From: Methyloceanibacter sp.
GTDB lineage: Bacteria > Pseudomonadota > Alphaproteobacteria > Rhizobiales > Methyloligellaceae
Assembly: GCA_025449615.1 (NCBI GenBank)
Contig: JANWJA010000070.1
Span: forward strand, 1-8,054
Reading direction: 5' to 3'
Length of the DNA: 8,054 bases
The notes beneath the pieces were generated by a model, which was not told where the DNA came from, did not search any database, and worked only from the letters and a program-made list of their open reading frames with translations. A program made the position numbers and the translations under genes. Shown in pieces: positions 1-6,154 of the stretch (position 1 is its first letter; every line of letters starts with the position of its first letter).

Positions 1-104
1 GCCGACCAGTCCTTGAATTTCTCAAGGAGTGTGGCCGTCTGTGCGAATGCTGGCGAAATCCCAATCGCCGCGATCAGGCAAGAAGCTCGAACGGCTGCGC
101 GCAT
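1..104 (-). CDS. Invasion-associated locus B (IalB) family protein, N-terminal part, cut by window edge
   Basis: Only the first 34 codons are present; the gene runs off the left edge. The reading starts at ATG 104-102 with a purine-rich GGGGACGGAGAG just before it. The residues form a Sec signal peptide: MRAAVRAS, a hydrophobic core LIAAIGI, then SPAFA with predicted cleavage before QTATLLEKFKDWSA. A signal peptide followed closely by a KFKDW-type start of the mature domain matches the IalB family (PF06776) of periplasmic or secreted proteins in Hyphomicrobiales. That family is named after a Bartonella protein implicated in erythrocyte invasion; in free-living relatives its role is unclear. 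The signal peptide is seen directly. The family call rests on a short stretch and is a moderate-confidence inference. Another small periplasmic protein is the main alternative. Confidence 0.6.
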   Translation of the reverse strand, partial: MRAAVRASCLIAAIGISPAFAQTATLLEKFKDWS

Positions 105-132
105 CTCTCCGTCCCCGCCACGAAGCGAAGCG

Positions 133-161
133 AGCATAACGCGTCACCCACGGCTTGACCA
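133..161 (-). promoter_or_regulatory. Candidate sigma-70 promoter for the IalB-family gene
   Basis: Read on the minus strand, TGGTCA (161 to 156), a 17-base spacer and TATGCT (138 to 133) each match the sigma-70 consensus at 4 of 6 positions. Transcription would begin near 126, about 20 bases before the ATG at 104. This is weak pattern evidence only. Confidence 0.25.
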
Positions 162-179
162 GACGCAGTTAGAGAGAGC

Positions 180-731
180 CTAGCCCTGGCGCCGGCGCTT
201 GCGCGGGGCGCCCTGGCGGTGCGGCGGAACCGGCTCGACGTCGCCGCCCTCGGCCACCGGTCTTGCGGCGAAGCGGCCGAGCGAGCGCAAGCGGTCATAC
301 ATGACGATGGCGCCGGCGGTGGCGAGATTGAGCGAAAAGGCCGTGGGAATCCGTACCGTGTGGTGGCACTTGGCCAGCAGCGCGGGCGACAGCGCCCCGC
401 GTTCGGGCCCGAGCACATAGGCGGCTTGGGTCGGGTGGGCGAAGCTTGGCAGCTCGGAGGCCTCGTCCAGGAACTCCAGCCCGACGAGGCGGCAGGATTT
501 CGGCAGGGTCATTTCGGCAACGCTTCGCCAATGATAGAGCGGGATGTGGGAGGCGGCTTTGGAGGTGTCGGCCCTGGTCTCCATGGCGCGTGGATCGGCG
601 CCGATGGTGAAGACGAAGCTCGCGCCAAAGGCATGGGCCGAGCGCAACAGATTGCCGAGATTGACCGATTTGGAGACGCCCTCCACCCCTATGGCGAAAT
701 AACCGCGCGAGCCTGGAAGCAAGGATTTCAC
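180..731 (-). CDS. SpoU/TrmH-family RNA 2'-O-methyltransferase
   Basis: This 183-residue protein is of the SPOUT class, which transfers a methyl group from S-adenosylmethionine to a ribose 2'-OH of tRNA or rRNA in the cytoplasm. All three SpoU motifs are visible: motif 1 at about 20-37 (SKSVNLGNLLRSAHAFGA, with Asn24 and catalytic-type Arg30), motif 2 at about 105-115 (YVLGPERGALS, Glu110), and motif 3 at about 128-146 (IPTAFSLNLATAGAIVMYD). The last two form the knotted cofactor site. The lysine/arginine-rich C-terminus (PRKRRRQG) probably contacts RNA. The start is GTG at 731: an in-frame TGA lies 15 bases upstream, so no earlier start is possible, and a GGA lies at suitable distance. It has no N-terminal RNA-binding extension, so it is a minimal catalytic domain. 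The exact RNA target cannot be told from sequence. Confidence 0.9.
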   Translation of the reverse strand: MKSLLPGSRGYFAIGVEGVSKSVNLGNLLRSAHAFGASFVFTIGADPRAMETRADTSKAASHIPLYHWRSVAEMTLPKSCRLVGLEFLDEASELPSFAHPTQAAYVLGPERGALSPALLAKCHHTVRIPTAFSLNLATAGAIVMYDRLRSLGRFAARPVAEGGDVEPVPPHRQGAPRKRRRQG

Positions 732-835
732 AGCGATTCCATGTCATAAGGCGCCGCGTGAGTCCGGACCACTCCCGGACCTACGCAACTTTCCAGCGAC
801 TTGTAGGTATTTACAGGACGAAGAGGTCTCGTGCC

Positions 836-1816
836 ATGCGCGTGGCGCAATTCAAGGAATTTGGGGGCTTGGGGGCTCTTCGCGTTGAAGATGTGCCCGA
901 GCCGAACGCCGCGCCTGGCGAGGCCGTCATTCGGGTCGAGGCCGTCGGGCTCAACTTCTTCGATACGCTTTTGCTGCGTAACGAGTACCAGATCACCCCG
1001 CCGCTCCCGTTCTCGCCTGGGGCCGAGATTGCAGGCGTCATCGAGAGCGTGGGCTCGGGCGTCGTCGAGTTTCGGCCCGGCCAGCGTGTGGTCGCCTTTA
1101 TCGGCGGCAATGGGTCCCGCGAGAAGATCGCGACCAAGGCCCGCAATCTCATTCCCATCCCTGCTGGGGTGAGCGATGAGGTCGCGGCGGGCATCCCCGT
1201 CACCTATGGCACCGCATTCCATGCCTTGCAGGATCGCGCCCAGCTGAAGCCGCAAGACAGCATTGCCGTGCTCGGCGCTGCGGGCGGCGCGGGGCTTGCC
1301 GCGGTCGAGCTCGCCAAATTGATGGGCGCCCGCGTCATCGCCGTCGCCTCCTCGTCAGACAAGCTCGCGCTTGCCGCCGCAAATGGCGCCGATGAAGGCA
1401 TCAACTACACCGATACCGACCTCAAGGCGGCGCTCAAATCCTGCACCGGGGGAAAGGGAGTCGACGTGGTCTACGATTGCGTCGGCGGCTCGCATGCGGA
1501 GCCCGCGCTCCGCGCCACGGCCTGGGAAGGACGTTATCTCGTGCTCGGCTTTGCCTCCGGGACAATCCCCCGCATTCCGCTCAACCTCGTCTTGCTCAAG
1601 GGCTGCTCGATCATCGGCGTGTTCTGGACCTCATTCGTGGAACGAAATCCGGAGAAGCATCGGGCGAACACGATCGAGCTGCTCAAATGGTGTGAGGAAG
1701 GGCGCATCACGCCCCATATTCACGGCACCTTCCCGCTGGCAGAAACCGGAACCGCGCTTTCTTTGATCGAGACGCGCAAAGTGACCGGCAAGGTGATCGT
1801 CAAGCCGCAAACTTAG
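836..1816 (+). CDS. NADPH:quinone oxidoreductase-like protein (zinc-free MDR family)
   Basis: A 326-residue medium-chain dehydrogenase/reductase of the quinone oxidoreductase (zeta-crystallin) branch, the usual length for that branch. Such enzymes use NAD(P)H to reduce quinones or enoyl/enone substrates in the cytoplasm. The N-terminal GroES-like catalytic domain runs to about residue 115 and includes the family-typical GLNFFD (about 38-43) and a PFSPGAEIAGVI stretch (59-69). The Rossmann domain carries VLGAAGGAGLAAVELAK (145-161), where zinc-type alcohol dehydrogenases have GxGxxG, followed by GKGVDVVYDCVGG (206-218). The structural and catalytic zinc ligands of alcohol dehydrogenases are absent, which supports the zinc-free class. 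I chose ATG 836, where an AGAGGT box lies about nine bases upstream; an in-frame GTG at 758 would add 26 residues that do not resemble the family. It diverges from the methyltransferase gene. The physiological substrate is unknown. Confidence 0.88.
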   Translation: MRVAQFKEFGGLGALRVEDVPEPNAAPGEAVIRVEAVGLNFFDTLLLRNEYQITPPLPFSPGAEIAGVIESVGSGVVEFRPGQRVVAFIGGNGSREKIATKARNLIPIPAGVSDEVAAGIPVTYGTAFHALQDRAQLKPQDSIAVLGAAGGAGLAAVELAKLMGARVIAVASSSDKLALAAANGADEGINYTDTDLKAALKSCTGGKGVDVVYDCVGGSHAEPALRATAWEGRYLVLGFASGTIPRIPLNLVLLKGCSIIGVFWTSFVERNPEKHRANTIELLKWCEEGRITPHIHGTFPLAETGTALSLIETRKVTGKVIVKPQT

Positions 1817-1841
1817 AGCTCTAACGCATGATCATGCTCTA
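1814..1841. repeat. Two tandem short palindromes between convergent genes
   Basis: The 22-base gap between two tail-to-tail stop codons is filled by TAGAGCTCTA (1814-1823) and GCATGATCATGC (1826-1837), each a perfect palindrome. They overlap the stop codons of both flanking genes. They could form small structures at the 3' ends of both transcripts, but no T-tract follows on either strand, so a classical intrinsic terminator is not shown. GCATGATC-type short palindromes resemble extragenic palindromic elements common in Hyphomicrobiales genomes; that assignment is from memory and not tested. Confidence 0.45.
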
Positions 1842-2240
1842 GCTTTGCGGAGGCAATTCCTTGTCGAGCGCCCGGGCGGCGGCGGCGCGATGGATTGGCG
1901 TGATATGTGCCGACACAAGCCCGACCACGGCGGTCAGCAGCGCCGCATCGTCGGCGAACCCGAGGCCCACGATCAAATCGGGGACGATGTCCAGCGGCAG
2001 GATGAAATAGGCGAGCGCCGCGAGCAGCATGCCGCGGACCCGGGTCGGGGTCGCCGGGTCAAGCGCGCAATAATAGGCGGCGACCAGGTCCTCGACGAAC
2101 GGCACGCGCCCAGCAAAACGCTTCAGTTTCGCCCAGAAATCGCGGCGAACCTGACGCTCACGCTGGTTGAGGGCGTGGAGCGAGAGCTCTCTGCCGAGTG
2201 CGACATTGCGTAAATCGGCGGCATCGTTGCTTGCGAACAT
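1839..2240 (-). CDS. YkvA/DUF1232 family protein
   Basis: A 133-residue protein with the DUF1232 (YkvA-like, PF06803) core at about 65-101. It shows an Arg-containing helix, then LAALAYFILPLDIVPDLI and the loop GLGFADDAALL, which together form the family signature (YxxxPxDxxPD followed by GxxDD). The function of the family is not established; the conserved segment is hydrophobic and often thought to lie at a membrane. The charged N-terminal half (residues 15-45) has no recognisable domain. I chose ATG 2240 because GAGGTGG lies eight bases upstream; the open frame continues upstream to 2351, but that extension is arginine-rich and unlike the family. Its 3' end converges on the oxidoreductase gene, and its 5' end diverges from the DUF2865 gene. 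Confidence 0.85.
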   Translation of the reverse strand: MFASNDAADLRNVALGRELSLHALNQRERQVRRDFWAKLKRFAGRVPFVEDLVAAYYCALDPATPTRVRGMLLAALAYFILPLDIVPDLIVGLGFADDAALLTAVVGLVSAHITPIHRAAAARALDKELPPQS

Positions 2241-2392
2241 GGTGACCACCTCATGAAGGCCGTGACCCAATCCCTCCAATGAAATAGGGCCGCTGCGGGA
2301 GCGATGCAACCTTGTGTTTCGAAGGGGCGCGACGCCGCTAAAAGCAGCCAATTTTCCCGGCCCAATTAGCCGATTGTTTCATCCTTCTGTGC

Positions 2393-3445
2393 ATGATCCG
2401 GTTCGCCTCGGCAGAAAGAGCGCCGCGGGTTCAAGCGAGTGTGTCCGTGCGTAGCGTCTTCTCCCCTTCGATCTTGACCATTTTGACGGCGCTTGCGGTG
2501 CTGCCCTGCACGGCTCTCATCTCGGCCAATGCCCAATCGACGCAAGACGACAGCGCCTCGGCGAGCCCCGACCTGGTGGCAAGCCGCACCAAGCAGCTTG
2601 AAATTCTGAAACAGAATATCCACTACTGGGGCTGCGACAGCCCCCAATATGCGACCAGTGTCCTCTCCTGCCGTCAGCTCAACGCGCAAGCCACATCGCT
2701 CGCGGCGTCAATCGACGGATTGGAGGCGAGCGGAAGCCAGGCGACCGATGAGCCGGTTCCCGCGCCGACCGAGGCAGTTGCCGCAAAGAAGCCGCCGAGC
2801 CTCAAGATGTTGGCCTTTCGCTCGAGGACAAATCCTTCGGCCTATTATCGCACCTTCTGCGTGAAGCTCTGCGACGGGTCCTCGATCCCGATGAGCTATT
2901 CGACGCGGCCCGGAAACTTCCTCTCCGACGATGACAGATGCCAGTCGAGCTGTCCGTCATCCCCATCGAAGCTGTTCTATGCGCCGACCAACCAAGGCGT
3001 GGAGCAATCCGTCGGGCTCGACAGCCAGCGCTATTCCAATCTTCCGAATGCGCTGCGCTATAAGACCGAGTTCGTGGAGGACTGCCGCTGCAAGCCGGAG
3101 CCCTGGAGCAAAGAGGCGCAAATCGAATATCAGCGCCGCGATATCGTCGCGACACAAACGTCCGGTGAGAGCGTCGTCGCAGCCGGCATCACCGAGACTG
3201 CGAAGATCGCCGCGGGCGGAGATATCGAAATCGCGGATCAGGCGGAAACGCGGCCCAGCGCGCCGCGCTCAAAGGATTGGAGCCGGTATCGCTATTCCAA
3301 CGCGGATGACGGCTCGACGAATGGCTATGGGGCTAACACCTATCGCTCTGGACCCGCCGCGCGCAGCGCTTACGATCCGCGCAGCGCCAATGCCCAGCCG
3401 CTACCGCAACGGCGCAGAGGCTTTTTCCTGTTCGGATCGCGCTGA
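2393..3445 (+). CDS. Secreted DUF2865 domain protein
   Basis: A 350-residue exported protein of unknown function. Residues 22-48 form a signal peptide with a hydrophobic core (ILTILTALAVLPCTALI) and likely cleavage after ANA, before QSTQDD. Residues 60-110 look helical and hold a CDSPQY/SCRQL cysteine pair (Cys81, Cys93). The DUF2865 core at about 151-234 begins YYRTFCVKLCDGSSIPMSYS, continues with DDDRCQSSCPSS and SNLPNALRYKTEFVEDCRCK, and carries six cysteines (156, 160, 183, 187, 231, 233), suggesting disulphides in the periplasm. The C-terminal third is of low complexity and ends RRRGFFLFGSR. The start is uncertain: ATG 2393 has no clear ribosome binding site, and GTG 2441, 16 codons later, would still leave a complete signal peptide. 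The family is known to me mainly from Hyphomicrobiales; its role is not known. Confidence 0.82.
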   Translation: MIRFASAERAPRVQASVSVRSVFSPSILTILTALAVLPCTALISANAQSTQDDSASASPDLVASRTKQLEILKQNIHYWGCDSPQYATSVLSCRQLNAQATSLAASIDGLEASGSQATDEPVPAPTEAVAAKKPPSLKMLAFRSRTNPSAYYRTFCVKLCDGSSIPMSYSTRPGNFLSDDDRCQSSCPSSPSKLFYAPTNQGVEQSVGLDSQRYSNLPNALRYKTEFVEDCRCKPEPWSKEAQIEYQRRDIVATQTSGESVVAAGITETAKIAAGGDIEIADQAETRPSAPRSKDWSRYRYSNADDGSTNGYGANTYRSGPAARSAYDPRSANAQPLPQRRRGFFLFGSR

Positions 3446-3475
3446 CGCATTTGCTTTGCGCCGCACGAAACCCCA

Positions 3476-3496
3476 TGTCATGGGAACACCATGACA
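3476..3496 (+). promoter_or_regulatory. Hairpin covering the start codon of the phosphatase gene
   Basis: TGTCATGG (3476-3483) and CCATGACA (3489-3496) are perfect inverted repeats around a five-base loop GAACA. The ATG start (3491-3493) is in the 3' arm, and the only Shine-Dalgarno-like GGGA (3482-3485) straddles the 5' arm and the loop. If this folds in the mRNA, it would mask initiation. A second inverted repeat, CCCATG-T-CATGGG (3472-3484), overlaps it. The repeats are seen directly; the regulatory effect is inference. Confidence 0.4.
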
Positions 3497-4006
3497 CGTC
3501 ACCGCATTCTCTTCGTTTGTCTCGGCAATATCTGCCGCTCGCCCATGGCTGAGGGCGTGTTTCGGCGCCTGGTCGCCGAGCGGGGCTTGAGCGATTGTTT
3601 CGAGATCGACTCTGCGGGCCTCGGCAACTGGCACGAAGGCCAGGCGCCGGACAATCGCGCGCAACAAGCTGCGATGCGACGTGGCATCGACATCTCGACG
3701 CAGAGCGCGCGGCAACTGCGGCCGGACGATTTTTCCCGCTTCGACTTGATCCTGGCGATGGATGCCTCCAATCACGGAGATCTGCGACAGCTGTCGCCGA
3801 AGCGCGGGCACGGAAAGATCCGCCAGTTTCTCGAGTTTGCGCCGCAGACCGGGACGCGCGACGTGCCAGACCCGTTCTTCGGTGAAGCAGAAGGGTTCGA
3901 TCATGCGCTCGATCTGATCGAGGCGGCCGCGGAGGGTCTGCTCGAAGCTCTGGCGCCGAGAGACAGCGTCGCCGCCAAGCCGGACGCTCAACGCTCCAGC
4001 GGATAG
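3491..4006 (+). CDS. Low-molecular-weight protein tyrosine phosphatase
   Basis: A 171-residue cytoplasmic phosphatase that removes phosphate from tyrosine residues through a cysteinyl-phosphate intermediate. The P-loop CLGNICRS at residues 10-17 gives nucleophile Cys10 and Arg16, and DVPDPFFG at 124-131 supplies the general acid Asp127. ILAMD (87-91) is another family landmark. The fold normally ends near residue 155; the last 15 or so residues (RDSVAAKPDAQRSSG) are a polar tail encoded where the gene overlaps the convergent thpR. No tyrosine-kinase or exopolysaccharide gene lies in the window, so its partner is unknown; it may equally be an orphan metabolic phosphatase. The start ATG 3491 places the P-loop at the family-typical distance from the N-terminus and lies within an inverted repeat. 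The short 45-base gap behind the DUF2865 gene allows co-transcription. Confidence 0.93.
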   Translation: MTRHRILFVCLGNICRSPMAEGVFRRLVAERGLSDCFEIDSAGLGNWHEGQAPDNRAQQAAMRRGIDISTQSARQLRPDDFSRFDLILAMDASNHGDLRQLSPKRGHGKIRQFLEFAPQTGTRDVPDPFFGEAEGFDHALDLIEAAAEGLLEALAPRDSVAAKPDAQRSSG

Positions 4007-4524
4007 GCGGCTTCGACGACATAGGGTCCGCCGCCCACGGAATCTCGGGACGAAAATAAGACGAATTCGCTTACGGGAAATGGACTGCTCAGGAAAGCGC
4101 CTTGCAGTTCGAGATACCGGGCAACCTGATCGGCGCGCGCGCCTCTTAGCCGTGCCAGCGTGACGTGAGGTTTGAAGTTGCGCGGCTCCGGCGGCAGGCC
4201 TGCTTCGCGCGCGGCCCGCTCGGTCGCGCGCTGCAGGATCTCCAGCGCCGGCGACGATGCGATGCTGGCGAAGATCGCGCGCGGCTTGTTGCCGCCGAAG
4301 CTGCCGAGACCGTCGAGCTTGAGTTCGAAAGGCGCCGCTTCGATCTGGCCCAAACTCTGGATGAAGTCGCGCGCGGTGGCGCCGTCGACGTCGCCGATGA
4401 AGCGAAGGGTGAGGTGATAGTTTTCCGGGTCGATCCACCGGGCGCCAGGGATGGCGGCCTTGGCGAAGCTCAGCCTGTCGGCAATAGGTGTTGGAATTTC
4501 GATGCCGGCAAACAGCCTCGGCAT
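3988..4524 (-). CDS. thpR: RNA 2',3'-cyclic phosphodiesterase (ThpR/LigT, 2H family)
   Basis: A 178-residue member of the 2H phosphoesterase superfamily. These enzymes open 2',3'-cyclic phosphates on RNA to give a 2'-phosphate, and the E. coli protein also has 2'-5' RNA ligase activity in vitro. Both catalytic HxTx motifs are present: HLTL at 37-40 and HVTL at 120-123, about 80 residues apart as usual. The start RLFAGIEIP and the end YVVEAAYPLER are also family-typical. ATG 4524 is preceded by AAGGGG six bases upstream. The last 19 bases overlap the end of the convergent phosphatase gene, so the two transcripts are antisense to each other at their 3' ends. The gene follows the small membrane protein gene on the same strand after 64 bases and may share its transcript. 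Confidence 0.93.
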   Translation of the reverse strand: MPRLFAGIEIPTPIADRLSFAKAAIPGARWIDPENYHLTLRFIGDVDGATARDFIQSLGQIEAAPFELKLDGLGSFGGNKPRAIFASIASSPALEILQRATERAAREAGLPPEPRNFKPHVTLARLRGARADQVARYLELQGAFLSSPFPVSEFVLFSSRDSVGGGPYVVEAAYPLER

Positions 4525-4588
4525 AGCGGACCCCTTGAAGACTTGAAGCTTGGGTGGAAAAAGCTAACGCATGTGAACCCGATACGCT

Positions 4589-4744
4589 CTATTTGCTGTC
4601 GGGCAGAGCAGCGCCGGCTTGAGGCGCCCCAATCTTCGATTCGGATTCGCCCTGCCACCACGAGCCCACCACCAGCCAAAACAAAAACGCGCCAATGGTG
4701 AGGAGCGCTAGAAGCGCGAAGACCTTGGTGTAGTGCAGCGGCAT
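4589..4744 (-). CDS. Small single-pass membrane protein, 51 residues, unknown function
   Basis: The start MPLHYTK is followed by one long hydrophobic helix (about residues 8-28, VFALLALLTIGAFLFWLVVGS), a WW pair at the membrane edge and a polar tail ending in ALPDSK. ATG 4744 is chosen because a near-perfect AAGGAGG lies five bases upstream. The open frame extends further upstream to 4816, but that part lacks such a site. The strong ribosome binding site and clean membrane topology argue that this is a real gene and not a chance frame. I do not recognise a family. It lies 64 bases upstream of thpR on the same strand and could be its operon partner; nothing links them functionally. Confidence 0.65.
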   Translation of the reverse strand: MPLHYTKVFALLALLTIGAFLFWLVVGSWWQGESESKIGAPQAGAALPDSK

Positions 4745-4844
4745 GGGCGCCTCCTTGACAAGGGGAGCTACCACGCCTCGTGCGGGCGAAACTGTCAAGA
4801 CGTGAAAGAGGCCCACCTGCCGCGAAGCGAGTTGCCAAAATCCC

Positions 4845-5615
4845 TTACGTTTTGGATTGCGAAACTAGTGTTCCGGCGTTTCGCCCTGAGTGATCGTGAT
4901 CGCTTTTTGAAAGCGAAACAGCGCAATTCTTCAGGTGGCTGACCAAGCCTTGGGCTAGCAAATTTGCTGCTTTTCCCGATGGACCATGCCGGCTCAGCCG
5001 CCTCACGGTATCGATATTGCTCTCCCACAGGCTGAAGAGGCCTTCGACGTCAGGGGCATCGCTGATACATTTGCGCAGGGCCTCCGCAAATTTCTGCGGA
5101 TCGTCGAAGACTGAGCCTGCGTCACGGACATTGGTATGCAACATCCATTGTTGGGCTTCTGCCTCGGCGCGGCCTCTCGACTTTCGTACTCCTGATTGCT
5201 CGCGATCATAAAGGGCAAGACCAAATGGATTTCCGAAGGTGGCCAAAGCGCGTTTGGTAGCGTCGGTCTCCGCCCCCTTGAGCGCAAACTCATGAGCCTG
5301 TCCCGGCGTATAAGCTGTACCCTCGGCAGTCCCGGAGCCCTCCCGGACAATCGTGACATCGCCTGCACGCACGCTCACTCGAACTTTTGCCGTGTAAGCC
5401 GCGGAGTAGCGTGCGTTGCTCTTTCCGGTCCATACACAAGTGGTTGAGATCGTCCGCCGATCCCAGGCGTCGTGCCCGAAAATCCGGTTGGCTTCGGCGA
5501 TGACATGCCACCCCTCCACATAGTGGAGCGTCGTTCCCTCGGCCTTGCGCGTCCTAACGTGCTTGCCGTCAAGCTTGGCATTGAGCAGCCGCAGTTGGGC
5601 ATCGGTGAACTGCAT
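4845..5615 (-). CDS. Rad52/Rad22-family single-strand annealing protein
   Basis: A 256-residue protein whose N-terminal 137 residues follow the Rad52 annealing domain (PF04098). LHYVEGWHVIAEANRIFG (30-47) parallels the eukaryotic YIEGxxVIxxANxxFG block. YSAAYTAKVRVSVRAG (70-85) and VREGSGTAEG (90-99) are the beta segments. ETDATKRALATFGNPFGLALYD (116-137) parallels EAVTDxLKRALRxFGNxxGNxxxD. Such proteins form rings that anneal complementary DNA strands; in bacteria they are mostly phage-borne. A linker follows, then a second conserved-looking helical segment at about 170-205 (FAEALRKCISDAP, LFSLWESNIDTVRRL), resembling small C-terminal modules on other phage annealing proteins. ATG 5615 overlaps the stop of the Gp157 gene (TGATG) and has AAGGA seven bases upstream; GTG 5618 is the alternative. 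Local GC is lower than in the flanks. Single-strand annealing is inferred from the family. Confidence 0.82.
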   Translation of the reverse strand: MQFTDAQLRLLNAKLDGKHVRTRKAEGTTLHYVEGWHVIAEANRIFGHDAWDRRTISTTCVWTGKSNARYSAAYTAKVRVSVRAGDVTIVREGSGTAEGTAYTPGQAHEFALKGAETDATKRALATFGNPFGLALYDREQSGVRKSRGRAEAEAQQWMLHTNVRDAGSVFDDPQKFAEALRKCISDAPDVEGLFSLWESNIDTVRRLSRHGPSGKAANLLAQGLVSHLKNCAVSLSKSDHDHSGRNAGTLVSQSKT

Positions 5616-6115
5616 CACTTTGTCCTTACGACGAGTACGGGTTTTGGATTGCTCAGGAGAGCGCCGGGAATTTCGAGGCCTCGTTTGAGGCTCGCGAGCA
5701 TTGATTGCCGATCGATCTTGGGGGGCTGCGGGATCCAGTAGGTTGCCGGGATCGCATCCTCAGCGCTGATAATAAGCGACGGAGTGCCCGGTCTTGTCGA
5801 TGCGGTAAAATCCGGCTGTTCCAATTTGCTGAGTCCGGCTTCTTGCATCGCGTCAAGCGCCAGCTGCCGTTTCTTCGTGCCCCTGATCTCGATCCGCTCA
5901 AGCCGGAACTTCATCTCCTCGATGCGCTCACGGAGACCCAAAATGAGCGCCTGATCGATCAACGCCGACCGGATCACGCCGGCCAAAATCTCGGGAAGAT
6001 CGGTCAGCCCCTCGAGCGTATCTTTGATTGTCTCGGCATCGGCGTCGGGAAACTCGTGCAGAAGCCGGTCGCGAATCCAGTTATGGAGCTTTGCTTGGTG
6101 TTTGACGGGATGCAT
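5615..6115 (-). CDS. Siphovirus Gp157-family protein
   Basis: A 166-residue protein matching the Gp157 family (PF05565) over most of its length. An acidic N-terminal helix ETIKDTLEGLTDLPE (28-42) is followed by a long charged coiled-coil-like helix (about 45-90, with RERIEEMKFRLERIEIR). Then come AMQEAGLSKLEQPDFTASTRPGTPSLII (89-116) and the domain ending IPATYWIPQPPKIDRQSMLASLKRGLEIPGALL, which is the family's (P)xxY...KxxIKxxLKxGxxxPGAxL pattern. Gp157 genes sit in the recombination regions of many siphophages, often beside annealing proteins. The family description mentions increased phage resistance in streptococci, but no biochemical role is settled. I chose ATG 6115 (GGGAG eight bases upstream); an upstream start at 6151 would lie before the likely transcription start. 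The stop TGA overlaps the ATG of the Rad52-like gene, implying coupled translation. Confidence 0.85.
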   Translation of the reverse strand: MHPVKHQAKLHNWIRDRLLHEFPDADAETIKDTLEGLTDLPEILAGVIRSALIDQALILGLRERIEEMKFRLERIEIRGTKKRQLALDAMQEAGLSKLEQPDFTASTRPGTPSLIISAEDAIPATYWIPQPPKIDRQSMLASLKRGLEIPGALLSNPKPVLVVRTK

Positions 6116-6133
6116 CTGACCACTCCCTACTAA

Positions 6134-6154
6134 TGTGTGTACACTGTACACACA
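6134..6154. promoter_or_regulatory. Perfect palindromic operator between the Xre and Gp157-Rad52 genes
   Basis: TGTGTGTACA (6134-6143) and TGTACACACA (6145-6154) are exact reverse complements separated by a single C. Each arm contains its own smaller palindrome, TGTACA (6138-6143 and 6145-6150). The site lies in the 77-base divergent spacer and covers the -10 box of the minus-strand promoter and a possible -10 (TACACT, 6140-6145) on the plus strand. A dimeric Xre protein encoded next door is the obvious ligand, giving repression of the Gp157-Rad52 operon and probably autoregulation. The symmetry is seen directly; the binding partner is inference. Confidence 0.75.

Noticed and set aside
728..1255. 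Minus-strand open frame of 175 codons
   Set aside because: Shadow of the quinone oxidoreductase gene, whose domain structure is convincing.
3401..4438. Long minus-strand open frame of 345 codons
   Set aside because: It runs across both the phosphatase (antisense) and thpR (other frame), each with clear catalytic motifs; the translation is arginine-rich without a recognisable domain.
4793..4798. TTGACA on the minus strand as promoter of the small membrane protein gene
   Set aside because: No acceptable -10 box is found at 15-19 bases spacing; it also forms a distant inverted repeat with CTTGACA at 4754-4760, but this is not enough to call a site.
4901..4915. Hairpin CGCTTT-TTG-AAAGCG as terminator
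   Set aside because: It lies inside the end of the Rad52-like coding sequence and is not followed by a T-tract.
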